Below are positions 12,501-23,395 of a DNA stretch of 64,000 bases, piece after piece. Made by a program: the position numbers and the translations under genes. Every line of letters begins with the position of its first letter. The stretch's first letter is position 1. The notes under the pieces were generated by a model, which saw nothing but the letters and a program-made list of their open reading frames with translations, was not told the origin of the DNA and made no database searches. This DNA comes from Prinsepia uniflora (lineage: Eukaryota; Streptophyta; Magnoliopsida; Rosales; Rosaceae). Location of the stretch: assembly GCA_032719365.1 (NCBI GenBank), contig CM064872.1, positions 45,430,252 to 45,494,251 on the forward strand, given 5' to 3'.

Positions 12501-13575
12501 GTTTCCAAAACCATTAAGCCTCACGACCGAATTCATATTTCCAATTTCAAAACCATTTCATCACATCATTCATAAAACCGCAAGCACGTAAAACCACAAT
12601 AAACCCATCAGCCTCGATATGCGTGTAATATGAAAAATATCTCGAAATACGTGTAACATACGTAAAATCAATGATCACAATCATCATCATAGAAATCACG
12701 TATATAAAACATATAAAACAGTTATGCATGCATAGTATTTATAAAACCAAAGTCCAACACAGACCGTCCTACGCTGCGCCTCGATACGCGTGCCATAAGC
12801 CTTCACGGGCCACACCACTATCACCGGGACTTCCAAACCTATCCAAATCACACTAGAGGGTCACTAACCTCTTCATTAACCCCTCATTCAAGTCCCGTAT
12901 TTTTCCCGAATTTTTAAAAATTTTTAAATTTTATCCTAAACCTTCGGACATTCGGAAACATATCGAGACGGTGTCCGATCGACACGAAACCAGTCCCAAA
13001 ATGTTCGTTACATCGAATAGATTAAAAATCATGTTGGAAGTTTCCCCAAAATACCCTTCATGCACCCCTACGCGCCACCGTAAGCGGTTGCACGTGAAGC
13101 CCACGCGGGGTGAACATTTCCGTCGTCTTCCTCTGGTGAACCGGGTTCACTTGTTCGAACAGGTTCTCAGCCGTTCCTCAACCATTTTCAGTGGGATTGG
13201 GATGGGTCCTGTCAGCCTCAATGTCCCATTCTTGGTCCTTCAGGCTTGTAATAACCTAAGGGACAAGTTCCAATCAACGAAAATCCCTGAAACTCCCTGA
13301 ATCTCGACGTCCAAAAATAGAAATCATCATCCTACCGTATCGGGTTTTCAGCCACCGTCCACGGAGATCGACGCCGTGACCACCACTCGACTCATCTCAA
13401 GTTCCTCTCCAATATTCCTTCACAGTCTAGCAACAATGGGTGGGGTTTGGAGGGGTTATGGCTGGTGTGTGTTCGGGTGTTTGGAAGAAAATGGTGGTAT
13501 AAAATAATAAAAAATATAATATATAATAAACTCCCCAATCAAACAAGATCCTTAATTTAGGGAAGGCCACCCATG

Positions 13576-13601
13576 GGATGAGTGACACTTTTCACTCATC
13601 C
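13576..13601. repeat. Conserved palindrome in A 3' LTR
   Basis: Arms GGATGAGTGACA and TTTCACTCATCC surround CT, with one mismatch. In A's 5' LTR (near 50331) the right arm has been lost by a short deletion. Confidence 0.85.
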
Positions 13602-14118
13602 AAGGGGCCCAAACAAAATATCAGCCAATAGGATTAAAATAATATATTATTGTGAATCCCGAGACGTAAATTCCCGATTTCGCTCCCGTGATCATAACTT
13701 TTTCGTCCGACGTCCGATTTCGGCGTGCCGCCTGTCTACGGATTCGTATCGACCCGATCTACGTCACGGTCATTTGTCCTCGTACATTTGAATCCCCGAG
13801 TTAAAAGTTAACATTTTGCCCCTTTTTAACCAAATTACCAAAATACCCCCGAACTTCCGAACATCATAACTTCGTCCTCGAATGTCGGAATCGGACATGC
13901 CACCTATCCATGAACTCGTGACGTCCCAAACTACGTCATATTCAATAGTCAATGTCCATTTGACCGCCTGAACTAAAAGTCCACCTTTTTGCCCAAGACT
14001 AGGGGCAAAATTGTCATTTCGCACCGTCCATCCGAAATCACTCAACTAATCCCCGATTAGTCATTCTAACCCATAATTAATTAATACGTAATCCTGATAT
14101 TCGGGACAGGTCGTTACA

Positions 14119-14282
14119 ACTTTCCCCCCTTAATTAATTTCGTCTTCGAAATTGCAACTATCCATATTCCACATCCAACTCGTGGAAAACAAGTTCGACC
14201 CCACATCGTATGTATGCGTGTACGCCCACTAACCAGCACAATACTCGTCTGCACCCAGAAGTTTCACTAATACTCACGTCAT
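14119..14282 (-). mobile_element. A interior, end next to 3' LTR (PPT)
   Basis: A reverse polypurine tract (14119-14131) is followed by AATTTCGTCTTCGAAATTG, the same block that follows the L1 polypurine tract. The segment stops at the GTCAT duplication of F and resumes at 27005. Confidence 0.75.
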
Positions 14283-16158
14283 TGATAATTCACAAATTAA
14301 GCATCATTTCAACGTTATTTCTTATCCCTTTTACTTATCTTTAGATTATAATCATTCAAACAATAGAAGAAAATGATCTCTTTTGTGAAGTTTGTGCAGA
14401 TTGCTTAGTTGAGGTTTAAACCATATTTTTCAATGAAATGTGATCTTTCCGATGCTAAATCTTTAAGGACTCATCAAGGACTCATAAAGGGCCTCATCAT
14501 CTCCCATTTACATGACCAAGATCCACCAAGACCCTAAAAGTCATGGCCTAGCCCCTAGAAGCCCACAAAATGCGGTTAAGGGTGTTTTAGGAGTTTACTT
14601 GTGCATCAAGCAACTTTGGACGAATTTTACTACCTTTCTCAATGAGGAATGACATGGATTGACTTGGATAAGAAGACTTAATTATATTCCTAATCAGATC
14701 TTGAAGTTAAAGAGGCAAGAAATAAGGAAAAGGAAGTTTCTTGGAAATTAAGAAACCATCTTGTACATGGCTAGGGTTAATTAACTTCCCTAGTCGCAAT
14801 TTATCATGTTTCCTTTATTTTAGGGCAATTTAATCTGATTTAGGATAGCATTAAATGAATTCCTAGTCAAAGATAAAGTCAAGAAGTGGAAAGAAGGAAG
14901 GAAATGGACTCCTTGTACAAGAAGGACACAAAAAACGGCTAACTATGGTTTTTCACAAAAACAAGGAGTTTTCCTCCTTGTTTTGGGGCTGTTTTCCCTT
15001 TTCTTTGAGGGAGATGTTAGGGCAGGTGTTTGGGGTTATAAATAGATGTTTTCTCGTTGTTTTTGGACGTCCAATTTACCTCCTAAGGTCCCAAAACTCT
15101 GCAAAAATTTCTGCTCAATGTTTATACACAAGTAGCCGCAATTTACCCTTTTGTTCATGCTTTTGGATTCAAGTCTTGCATCTTCTTTGTGACGTGAAGC
15201 TTGGGAGAAGAAGAAGTGTTTGTGCCACTTCTCTCACACATCATTCATCTTAGTATTTGTGTTTCTTAATCCCTAATCTCTTTAAGTTTTTTATGCATTC
15301 AATTATGATGTTTGTTAACTTAGTTATGTGTGAGTAGTTTCCTTTAGGATTAGGGCTGTTTGAAGCCCTAGCCATGTTAGTTTATAATTAGATTTCTGGA
15401 TGTTGATTATGGTTGTTATGTATGCCTGGATTTGTTGGATTACTATGCTTCATGAACTCAATTTATGCTTGTAAGTTTGATTACCTTATCTGCGTATAAT
15501 TGTCAATGTAATTGCTTGACGGATCACCTTGATGTTTGTGTTCACCCTGCAATTTATAGCATCACGTTTAAGAGGAGAAATCTTATTCGTGATATAAACT
15601 CATGACTCCCTAGGATTGCACATCACTTTACTAGGGATAATGTAGTGTCATTAAATCTTCTTCATGTTTCATGCATTATCACCCACCATCGGTAATAGTT
15701 GTTTAAGGGCGGGTACATCACGCTTAAACATGCAATCTAAGAGAAGATAAATGTGTAGGGTGAGCCTTAGTCGGACCCTTGCATGGGCACTTAATTCAGG
15801 TACATACATAATTAATCTAATCAACGAAATCTAAGGAGAACTATAATTGGTAAAGGTGGATAACATGTCCTAATTCGTCCTATTCATCCAATCAACTTTC
15901 AAATAATGTTTTTCATCATTTTGCACTTGTTTTCATCATTTAATTTCGTTCTAATCATCACTCAAACCCCCCCCCCCCAACGTTTTTGTACTTTTTCTCA
16001 AGTTGTTTCATTCCAAACTAAGTGGATTCACGTTGAACAAGTCCTCAAGGGATCGACCTTTGCAAACCTATTATACTCGTCATACGATTTTGTGCACTTG
16101 TAAAGTATTACATTAGGAGTTATCCTCCATAATTTCTTGGTTGATAAATCTTCTATCA
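14283..16158 (+). mobile_element. F 5' LTR (1876 bp)
   Basis: It starts TGATAATTCAC and ends CTTCTATCA. It is closely similar to the 3' LTR except for about 120 bp (near 14799-14918) missing from the 3' copy, scattered substitutions, and a C-run of 12 (15967-15978) against 6 in the other LTR. The 102-codon open frame at 14945-15253 occurs in both LTRs because the LTRs are copies; it is not evidence of a gene. Confidence 0.9.
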
Positions 16159-16164
16159 AGTTTT

Positions 16165-16182
16165 TGGCGCCGTTATCGGGGA
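16165..16182 (+). other. F primer binding site, Asp-tRNA type
   Basis: TGGCGCCGTTATCGGGGA matches the 3' end of plant tRNA-Asp except for two positions (TGCC changed to ATC-type bases in the middle). It lies 6 bp after the 5' LTR, the placement typical of Athila elements. Confidence 0.82.
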
Positions 16183-16258
16183 CTTGTCCCTCAATGGTGT
16201 CCATATAGTTTGAAATTATTTAACTTGGTTTGTTTATTTATTTTTCAGGTACTAGTTC

Positions 16259-17813
16259 ATGTCACACAGCTCCTCAGTGGAGGGAACAACTCAGGGCCCT
16301 ACTTGTTCCTCCTGGAACTCTTCAATTCACGGTAGCCCCCCACCTAGCCCTCGTGCCATGGACAACCCACAAGATCGTGCTCTTTTCCCTCCTCCTGCCC
16401 CTAGGCTCCTTCGGGAGTTCGCAACCCCTCATGTGCCCGAAGATAACTTTCCCATTGTCTTTCCTGCAAGCACCATTGAGAACTTTGGCTTAAGTCTGGG
16501 ACCATTCACATGTTGCCTACGTTTGATGGCCTCTTTGGAGCAAACCCTCACCTTCATATCCAGGACTTTCTCTAGGTTTTTTCTACTCTTTGCATCAATG
16601 GGATGACTGAGAATGAAATTAGGTTGAGGTTGTTTAACTTTTCACTTAAGGATAGGGCTAAAGCTTGGTTTCATTCACTTGCACCTGCCTCTATTCATAC
16701 ATGGTCAGAATTGTCTACTTTATTCCTCACCCAATACTATCCCATGGAGAAAACTAATGAGTTTAAGGCTAAGATTATGAACCATAGACAGCTCCAAGAT
16801 GAAGCCTTTTATGAGTTTTGGGAAAGGTTTAATGAGATGCTTCGTGCTTGTCCCCATCACAACATTGAGGATCATCACCTCATGATGTGGTTTTATCGAG
16901 GTCTTAGTTATGGGGATCGTACTATGGTGAATTCCCTATCTCAAGGTATCTTAGATGGCATGGCAACCGAGGCTCAAATTGTATTTGAGAAGATAGCTCA
17001 AAGGGAGAAACAGTTTAGTTACCGAGGCCACTCATCTAGGTCCATGGCCGAGCCTAGGGACAAAGATGGATCCATTACTGAACTCACGGCTTTGGTAAAG
17101 CAATTGTGCAGGGATAAGGTTAAGAATACCCTAGTTTGTGAGGTGTGTTCGGTCCAAGGACACTCTTCGAATGAGTGCACACAAGTGGGTGAAGCCAACT
17201 ATGTTGGCGGGTACAATGCTTCAAGGCCCCGGAATGATCCTTTTTCGAACTTTTACAATCTGGGATGGAAGAACCATCCGAATTTCAGGTGGAACAACAA
17301 CCAATCCGTGGCTAACCCCTTGACACCCCCTGGATTCCAGAAACCTCACGTTGCTGCCCCTTCTATGCAGCCCCAAGGTACATCCTCAACTCAAGGTTCA
17401 ACCGGTAAGTCATGGGAGGATGCACTTGCAACTATGGCACAGCACACTAATGCCTTCATGAATGAATCTCGGACTCACCAAGCAGCAACCAATGCCTTCA
17501 TGAATGATACTAAACATGCCATTACTAACTTGGAGAGGAAACTTGGGAAAATTTCCAATCAACTCAACCAAAGAGAGCCCGGTAAGTTCCCTAGTCAAGT
17601 TATGGTGAATCCGAAGGGTCCCCATGGACCAACAGCGAATTCCATCACCCTCCGGAGTGGCACTGACTTCCTAGCCCAGAGTACACCCCAAGGAATCATA
17701 CTTCAAGACCCCAGGTCCCTGCTGTCCAAAAATCACAGATATACACTCAAAATTCAGCAAGCTACTCGAGTACTCAGTGCTGGAACCATCAGGACATTCC
17801 AGCACCCTATGGC
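16259..17813 (+). pseudogene. gag: F gag (capsid/nucleocapsid), frameshifted
   Basis: Gag packages the element's RNA into cytoplasmic particles. The N-terminal part lies in the frame of 16259 (to about 16490). The conserved capsid part continues in another frame (from about 16510), where a stop near 16573 interrupts it before the long open stretch from 16603. Visible motifs are DRAKAWFHSL and FYEFWERFNEMLRACPHH, typical of the plant retrotransposon gag family. A CX2CX4HX4C zinc knuckle (CEVCSVQGHSSNEC) lies near 17137-17178, and an ITLRSG motif near 17643. Around 17700-17810 the true frame shifts again into the protease frame. At least two frameshifts and one stop make it a pseudogene. Confidence 0.85.
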
Positions 17814-18608
17814 GTGCAATCTGCCCCCTCTTTGGCCTCGGATGAGCCCACCCACGTGGCACCACCTCAAGCTCGCTTTCAAGATGAAGAACCACAGGTT
17901 AAGGTCCCTGGAACCCAAGGCCCAAGCACCCAACAGAAGCCCTTGCACTCGAAAGACAAAGCATTGGAACATGATGCATCCATTTCGGCTACCCCTGCAG
18001 TACCCCAGCAACATGCTGGACTTTCTAACCCTAAAACTCCTTCCAATTCCAATAAAATGTCTAAGAAGGTGTATTTTGAGTTATCTAATAATGTCTCATA
18101 TCCATTACCTAGCAGGTTTCAAAATCAAAACAAAAACAAGGAAGCATTTGAGGACGAGATCATCAAGATGCTGCAGAAACTTCAAATCACACTTCCTTTT
18201 TCCAAAATCCAGGAGCACATGCCCATCTTTGCCAAGCTTATTAAGGATATAGTTGCTGGAAAAAGAGGATTTGAAGCCCCAAATGTCATGGACCTGCCCC
18301 AATCTTGCAAGGCAGCCCTTGTTTCCATGCCCCCGAAAGTCAATGATCCCGGGACCCCTTCACTTCCTTGTGTCATTCAATCTAAACGTTTTGAACATTG
18401 TTTATATGATACGGGAGCTTCAATTAACATTATACCTTTCCATATTTATAATTCTTTGAAATTAGGAGATCTTAAACCTACTCATCTTTGTGTTCGATTG
18501 GCTAATGCATCGGTTTCTAACCTTGTAGGTGTGCTGGAGGATGTTGTGGTTCAGATTGGGGATACGTGCATTCCCGCTGATTTCTATGTCTTGAAGATGG
18601 ATGGATAG
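17814..18608 (+). pseudogene. pol: F protease domain of gag-pol, broken
   Basis: This stretch reads 264 codons. A lysine- and glutamine-rich linker precedes an aspartic protease domain with the active-site signature YDTGASINIIP near 18403-18435 and the downstream hydrophobic-glycine region. Such proteases cut the gag-pol precursor. A stop at 18606 comes just before the expected end; the homologous frame continues as PPLIFGRPLLAT shortly afterwards, so there is a small frameshift. Another stop follows near 18694. Confidence 0.85.
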
Positions 18609-19041
18609 AATTGACAAGAATGGGGAGCCCCCATTGATCTTTGGACGTCCTTTGTTGGCTACAGGGGAATGCCTCATTGATGTGAAGAATGGATAAGTAT
18701 CTATTCGGGTTTTAGGCAAGTTTAGTACTTTCTCTATACATGATACCATGCAATATCCAGCGGAACCTATTGATGATTTCCCTTTTAATACTATGGATAT
18801 GCTTCTTAATGAGAATCTTAAGCTATCATGTGTGGGAGATGACCTAGAAAAATCCCTCACCTTCCCTAAACCCGAAACCACAATGGACCCAAACACCATG
18901 GCCGAATTGCTCTCCTTAAATGCCTCGCCATACATGCACTTGTCCAAGGCCCCCTATGAAGCATTGCCCCTCACCACCACAGAAACCTTGCCCTCTCATG
19001 TCTCTTCTCCTATCCTTGAGCTTAAACCTCTTCCATAAAAT
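18609..19041 (+). pseudogene. pol: F pol, protease-RT linker, broken
   Basis: The GRPLLAT motif ending the protease domain lies near 18645-18665. After a stop near 18694 the frame stays open through an acidic, proline-rich linker (open 18748-19038), then stops at 19036 before RT begins. The linker is poorly conserved in the family. Confidence 0.7.
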
Positions 19042-20058
19042 CTCAAGTATGCTTACTTAGGCAGCAACCAAACTCTCCCAGCTATCATTGCCGCGAACCT
19101 TACTCCATTCGAGGAAGACTTCCTTTGTCACGTCCTTCGCACCCATCAAAAGGCCATTGGGTGTACTATTGCTGAAATTAAGGGCATTAGTCCAGCCAAG
19201 TGCATGCATAGGATTCTCCTTGAAGAAAATTCGAAGCCCTCCCGAGAGGCACAAAGAAGGTTGAACCCACCAATGAAGGAAGTTGTCAAAAAAGAGGTGC
19301 TAAAGCTTTTGGATGTGGGCATCATCTATCCAATAAGTGATTCTAAGTGGGTAAGTCCAGTACAAGTAGTGCCTAAAAAGAGTGGAATCACTGTGGTTAA
19401 GAATGAAAAGGATGAGCTTATACCCCAAAGGATACACACGGGTTGGAGAGTATGCATCGATTACCGAAGGCTCAACGCTACCACTCGTAAGGATCACTTT
19501 CCCTTGCCTTTTATTGATCAAATGTTGGAACGATTGGTAAGGCATTCTCACTATTGTTTCCTAGATGGATATTCTGGGTATAACCAGATTCCAATTTCCC
19601 CGGAAGATCAAGAGAAAACGACATTCACCTGCCCCTATGGAACATTCGCTTACCGGCGTATGCCCTTTGGTCTATGCAACGCACCAGCCACTTTTCAAAG
19701 GTGTATAATGAGTATCTTTTCAGATATGGTTGAGGATATCATTGAGGTATTTATGGATGATTTCTCTGTGTTTGGGTATTCATTTGAGTTGTGTTTGATT
19801 AATCTTTCCCAGGTACTTGAACGCTGCGAAGAAAGTAACCTAGTGCTAAATTGGGAAAAGTGTCACTTCATGGTTCAACAAGGTATTGTCTTGGGCCACG
19901 TGATTTCTAGCAAGGGTATTGAGGTGGACAAGGCTAAGTTGGATGTTGTTGAGAGATTACCATACCCAACCACGGTCAAAGAGGTTAGATCTTTCTTGGG
20001 ACACGCTGGATTTTACAGGAGGTTCATTCAGGATTTCAGCAAGGTATTTCGGCCTATG
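19042..20058 (+). pseudogene. pol: F reverse transcriptase domain, cut by solo LTR G
   Basis: The frame is open from about 19042 and has the usual start near 19204. Reverse transcriptase copies the element RNA into DNA. Visible motifs are VCIDYRRLN, FLDGYSGYNQIPI, RMPFGLCNAPATFQ and the catalytic FMDDFSVFG near 19748-19774 (the family's YVDD position), then LGHVISSKGIEVD. The frame ends at 20058, where G begins; the continuation resumes after the CTATG duplication at 21529. Apart from this break and the upstream stops the domain itself looks intact. Confidence 0.9.
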
Positions 20059-21523
20059 TGTAACAACCCGTACCTTCGGGAAGGGTAAAAATGTAATTTT
20101 ATAAAGTTTTGTTTATAAAGGACGATTTTGCCCTTGTGAATAGCAGACGAAAAGTTGACTTTTTGAATTACCGATTGGATGTGTGTTAACCCTTGACCGT
20201 GACGTAGTTTAGGACGTCACGAGTCCGTAGACAGGTGGCAGGTTCGATTTGGACAACCGGAGGAAAAGTTATGACGTTCGGAAGATTGGGGGCGTTACCG
20301 TAATTTTGAGTAAACGAGGAAAATGTTGACTTTTTGGAGGACTTGTGATTTTCACCTAGACCGAGGACCGTTGGATAGGTCTCGACGTCCTGAGTTCAAC
20401 GACAGGCGGCACGCTGTCATCGGACGTCGGACGGAAAAGATACGGGTCTAGAACGTTCGAGGGAAAAATCGAGACATTTCCGAGATTTTGCACGTTTTTT
20501 GAGAAAAAAGCTGATTTTCGGATTTTGATGCCATAATTACAATTGCAACCTATAAATGTGTTCTGATAATGATAAATGGGATATGAAATATGATTTGTGA
20601 TTATGTGTGATTTCTGGTATAACAATGGATTTCCGGATTTGGGTTCGGAATGTCGGTTCGGAACGCCGGAAGGGCTTCGAACCGGGGATTTCGAATTCGA
20701 GTTTGGCGATCGATTTCAAATTTGTTTTACACTGGATATGGATTGGATTTGCTGGATCTGGATATTGGGTTTAAAGACCCGGATTGATATTGACGGGGGA
20801 CGGGCCCGGATTGAGTTTAAAGACTCGGGAGTTTAAAGACTCGGACATTTATAATATTACCCCCATAGGCCTTTGAGTTTAAAGACTCGGGAGTTTAAAG
20901 ACTCGGATTTCATTTTAGGCCTGGTTGAGTTTAAAGACTCGGATAGGTCCAGCAGGTTTGATCGGGAATGATGAGTTGATGCATAGCTATAACCGTTTTA
21001 TAGTGTTTTTGTTTCTTATGGTATTTTACAGTGTATCTGTTTCTTATGATATTTTATAGTGTTTCTGTTTCTTATGATGTTTCCTATTATGATTTTCTAG
21101 TACTTCGTTGGGCATGCCTGTTTTAAAAACGGAGGGAACACTGATTCTTATTTTTTTCCTGAACCTTGAATTCGTGATAAATTGATTTAAAAACTTTTGG
21201 TTATTTTAGTCCACTCACATCTTTTGGTTTTAAATTTTCCCTCCAGGTCGTGGTGATAGCGCTGGGGTGAACGTTGAGGCAAATATCGAGGCATAGAGCT
21301 TCTGACGTTCTTCCGTTGCGAGACTAGCATTGTAGGACTTTTGTGCCCATTTTGTAGAACTATGCTCTGACTAACTGTTGTGTATATTCTACTCCTTCGT
21401 CTGATAGTTATGCTTATAGTTGATTGACGGTTATTTGTTTTGTTTGATACTATAAGTGTGATTGTCAGACGGGAGCAGGGTTCGTCCCGGGTATCGAGGC
21501 CATATTTGGGACGGGTCCTGACA
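20059..21523 (+). mobile_element. G, solo LTR (1465 bp) in pol of F, TSD CTATG
   Basis: It begins TGTAACAACCCG and ends GGGTCCTGACA, flanked by CTATG at 20054-20058 and 21524-21528. It belongs to the same LTR family as B (similar start, TTTAAAG array and end) but is about half the length, so it has an internal deletion or is a short variant. It is younger than F. Confidence 0.93.
20768..20941 (+). repeat. Hairpin repeat array, TTTAAAG type, in G
   Basis: One GGGTTTAAAGACCC and several GAGTTTAAAGACTC or GGAGTTTAAAGACTCGG units occur, twice as direct doublets 15 bp apart. Arms are complementary in each unit. The layout matches the array in B (49459-49655). Confidence 0.85.
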
Positions 21524-22250
21524 CTATGTGTGCTTTGCTTGCTAAGGATGCTGTGTTTAACTTTGATAGAGAATGTAGGGAGTCTTTTGACACTTTAAAA
21601 GATAAGCTCACGAGCTCCCATATCAATATGCCCCCCGATTGGGACCTTCCATTCAAACTTATGTGCGATGCTTCAGATTTTGCGGTAGGTGCTGTTTTGG
21701 GACAGCGACGCGATAAACTTCCTCATGTCATATACTATGTAAGCCGAACCCTTAATGATGCCCAATTGAACTATTCTACAACTGAAAAGGAGCTTCTTGC
21801 TGTAATCTTTGCCCTACAAAAATTTCGGGAGTTACTTGATTCAAACAAAGGTCATAGTTTACACCGATCACGTAGCGTTGAAATATTTGTTGAGCAAAAA
21901 GGATGCAAAGCCTAGATTGTTGCGATGGATGCTTCTCCTTCAAGAGTTTGACTTGGAAATTCGGGACAAGAAGGGGAATGAGAATTTATTTGCTGATCAT
22001 ATGAATCGTCTCATCCATGGCTCGAATGAAGAAGAGGATCACTTGCCCTTGCACGAGACATTCCCCGACGAACAACTTTTTAGCATTGAAGCAATCAATC
22101 CATGGTACGCTGATTTGATTAACTTTATTGTAACCAAGCAATTCCCTTCTTTTTTGAACAGGTACCAAAGGAATAAGCTTGCTAAACAAGCAAGGTATTA
22201 CATTTGGGACGAGCCCTACCTATGGAAACATTGCCCGGATCAAATCATTC
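21524..22250 (+). pseudogene. pol: F RNase H domain, frameshifted
   Basis: RNase H removes the RNA template during reverse transcription. The domain begins with LMCDASDFAVGAVLGQ (about 21658-21705), continues with YSTTEKELLAVIFALQKFR, then shifts frame near 21840. The rest is read as VYTDHVALKYLLSKKDAKPR in the frame of 21809. The catalytic aspartates in CDAS and TDH and the glutamate in EKE are visible. The linker to integrase follows. Confidence 0.85.
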
Positions 22251-23395
22251 GACGATGCATTCCCGATTGTGAGGTACGTTCTATCCTTGAATTTTTTCAT
22301 TCTTTTGTGTGTGGAGGTCACTTTGGGGCCAAGAAAACAGCGTATAAAGTCCTTCAAAGTAGTTTCTATTGGCCCACACTCTTCAAGGATTCTCATGAAT
22401 TCGTGCTCACATGTGATAGATGCCAAAGGCAAGGTAACATAGGTCCTAGGAATCAAATACCTTTGAACCAGATTTTAGTTGTTGAGATCTTTGATATTTG
22501 GGGCATTGATTTCATGGGGCCTTTCCCTAATTCTTTTGGTAATGTTTAAATATTTCTTGCTGTGGATTGTGTATCTAAATGGGTTGAGGCACTTGCCACT
22601 AAAACTAATGATGCTAAGATTATTGTGAGTTTCATTCAAAACCATATTCTAGCTAGGTTTGGTGCACCAAGGGCCATCATAAGCGATGGAGGCTCCCACT
22701 TTTGCAATCGTTCTTTTGAGGCTTTGATGAGGAAGTATGGTGTAAATCACAGAGTATCCACCCCCTACCATCCTCAAACAAGTGGGCAAGCCGAAGTGTC
22801 CAATAGAGAGATAAAAGCGATACTTGAAAAGACAGTTCTTCCTAGCCGCAAGGATAGGTCCTTAAGGTTGAACGATGCACTTTGGGCTTATAGGACGACT
22901 TTCAAGACACCTTTAGGTATGTCCCCTTTTCAATTAGTCTTTGTTAAAGGTTGTCATCTACCTGTAGAGCTCGAACACAAGGCTTTTTGGGCGGTTAAGC
23001 GCATGAACATGGACCTAGACGCTGCTGGAATTCACCGAAGGTTGCAACTGAATGAGCTTGATGAACTTCGCAATGAGGCATATGAAAGCTCACGAATTTA
23101 CAAGGAGAAGACCAAGGCCTTAGATGACAAGAACATTCAAAGGAAGGTCTTTCAAGTTGGCCAACAAGTCTTGCTCTTCAACTCCCGACTCAAGTTGTTT
23201 CCCGGTAAGTTACGTTCTCGCTGGTCTGGTCCATTCATTATCACTAATGTTTTCCCTCATGGTACAATTGAAATTCAACATCCGGTTAAGCGAGAACCCT
23301 TCAAGCTCAATGGCCATAGACCCAAGCACTACTATGGGACGTTTCTCATCCCCCTTGAGGCCCCCGAGGCCCCTACACCTGCTCTCTCATGAGCT
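22251..23395 (+). pseudogene. pol: F integrase domain, one in-frame stop
   Basis: Integrase joins the DNA copy to the chromosome. A zinc-binding region with histidines near 22300-22320 and TCDRCQRQG (near 22410) is followed by the catalytic core: D in WGIDFMG, D in IISDGGSHF and E in GQAEVSNRE, the DDE triad. A stop at 22547 splits the core just before LAVDCVSKWVEA. The C-terminal part has LFPGKLRSRWSGPF and VFPHGTIEI, typical of Athila. No chromodomain is present. The frame ends at 23390-23392. Confidence 0.88.

Larger units (their letters stand above)
11403..14118 (-). mobile_element. A 3' LTR (2716 bp)
   Basis: In plus-strand reading it begins TGACACGACCC and ends GGTCGTTACA, followed by a reverse polypurine tract (14119-14131). 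It contains GGGC-type hairpins (12345-12500) and the palindrome (13576-13601). Around 13199-13222 it carries a 24-bp scrap of a plus-strand LTR end that matches the end of E, which points to a large internal deletion. Confidence 0.88.

Noticed and set aside
14945..15253. 102-codon frame in the F 5' LTR with a near copy at 25791-26099
   Set aside because: It is duplicated only because it lies in the LTR; its composition is that of untranslated sequence.
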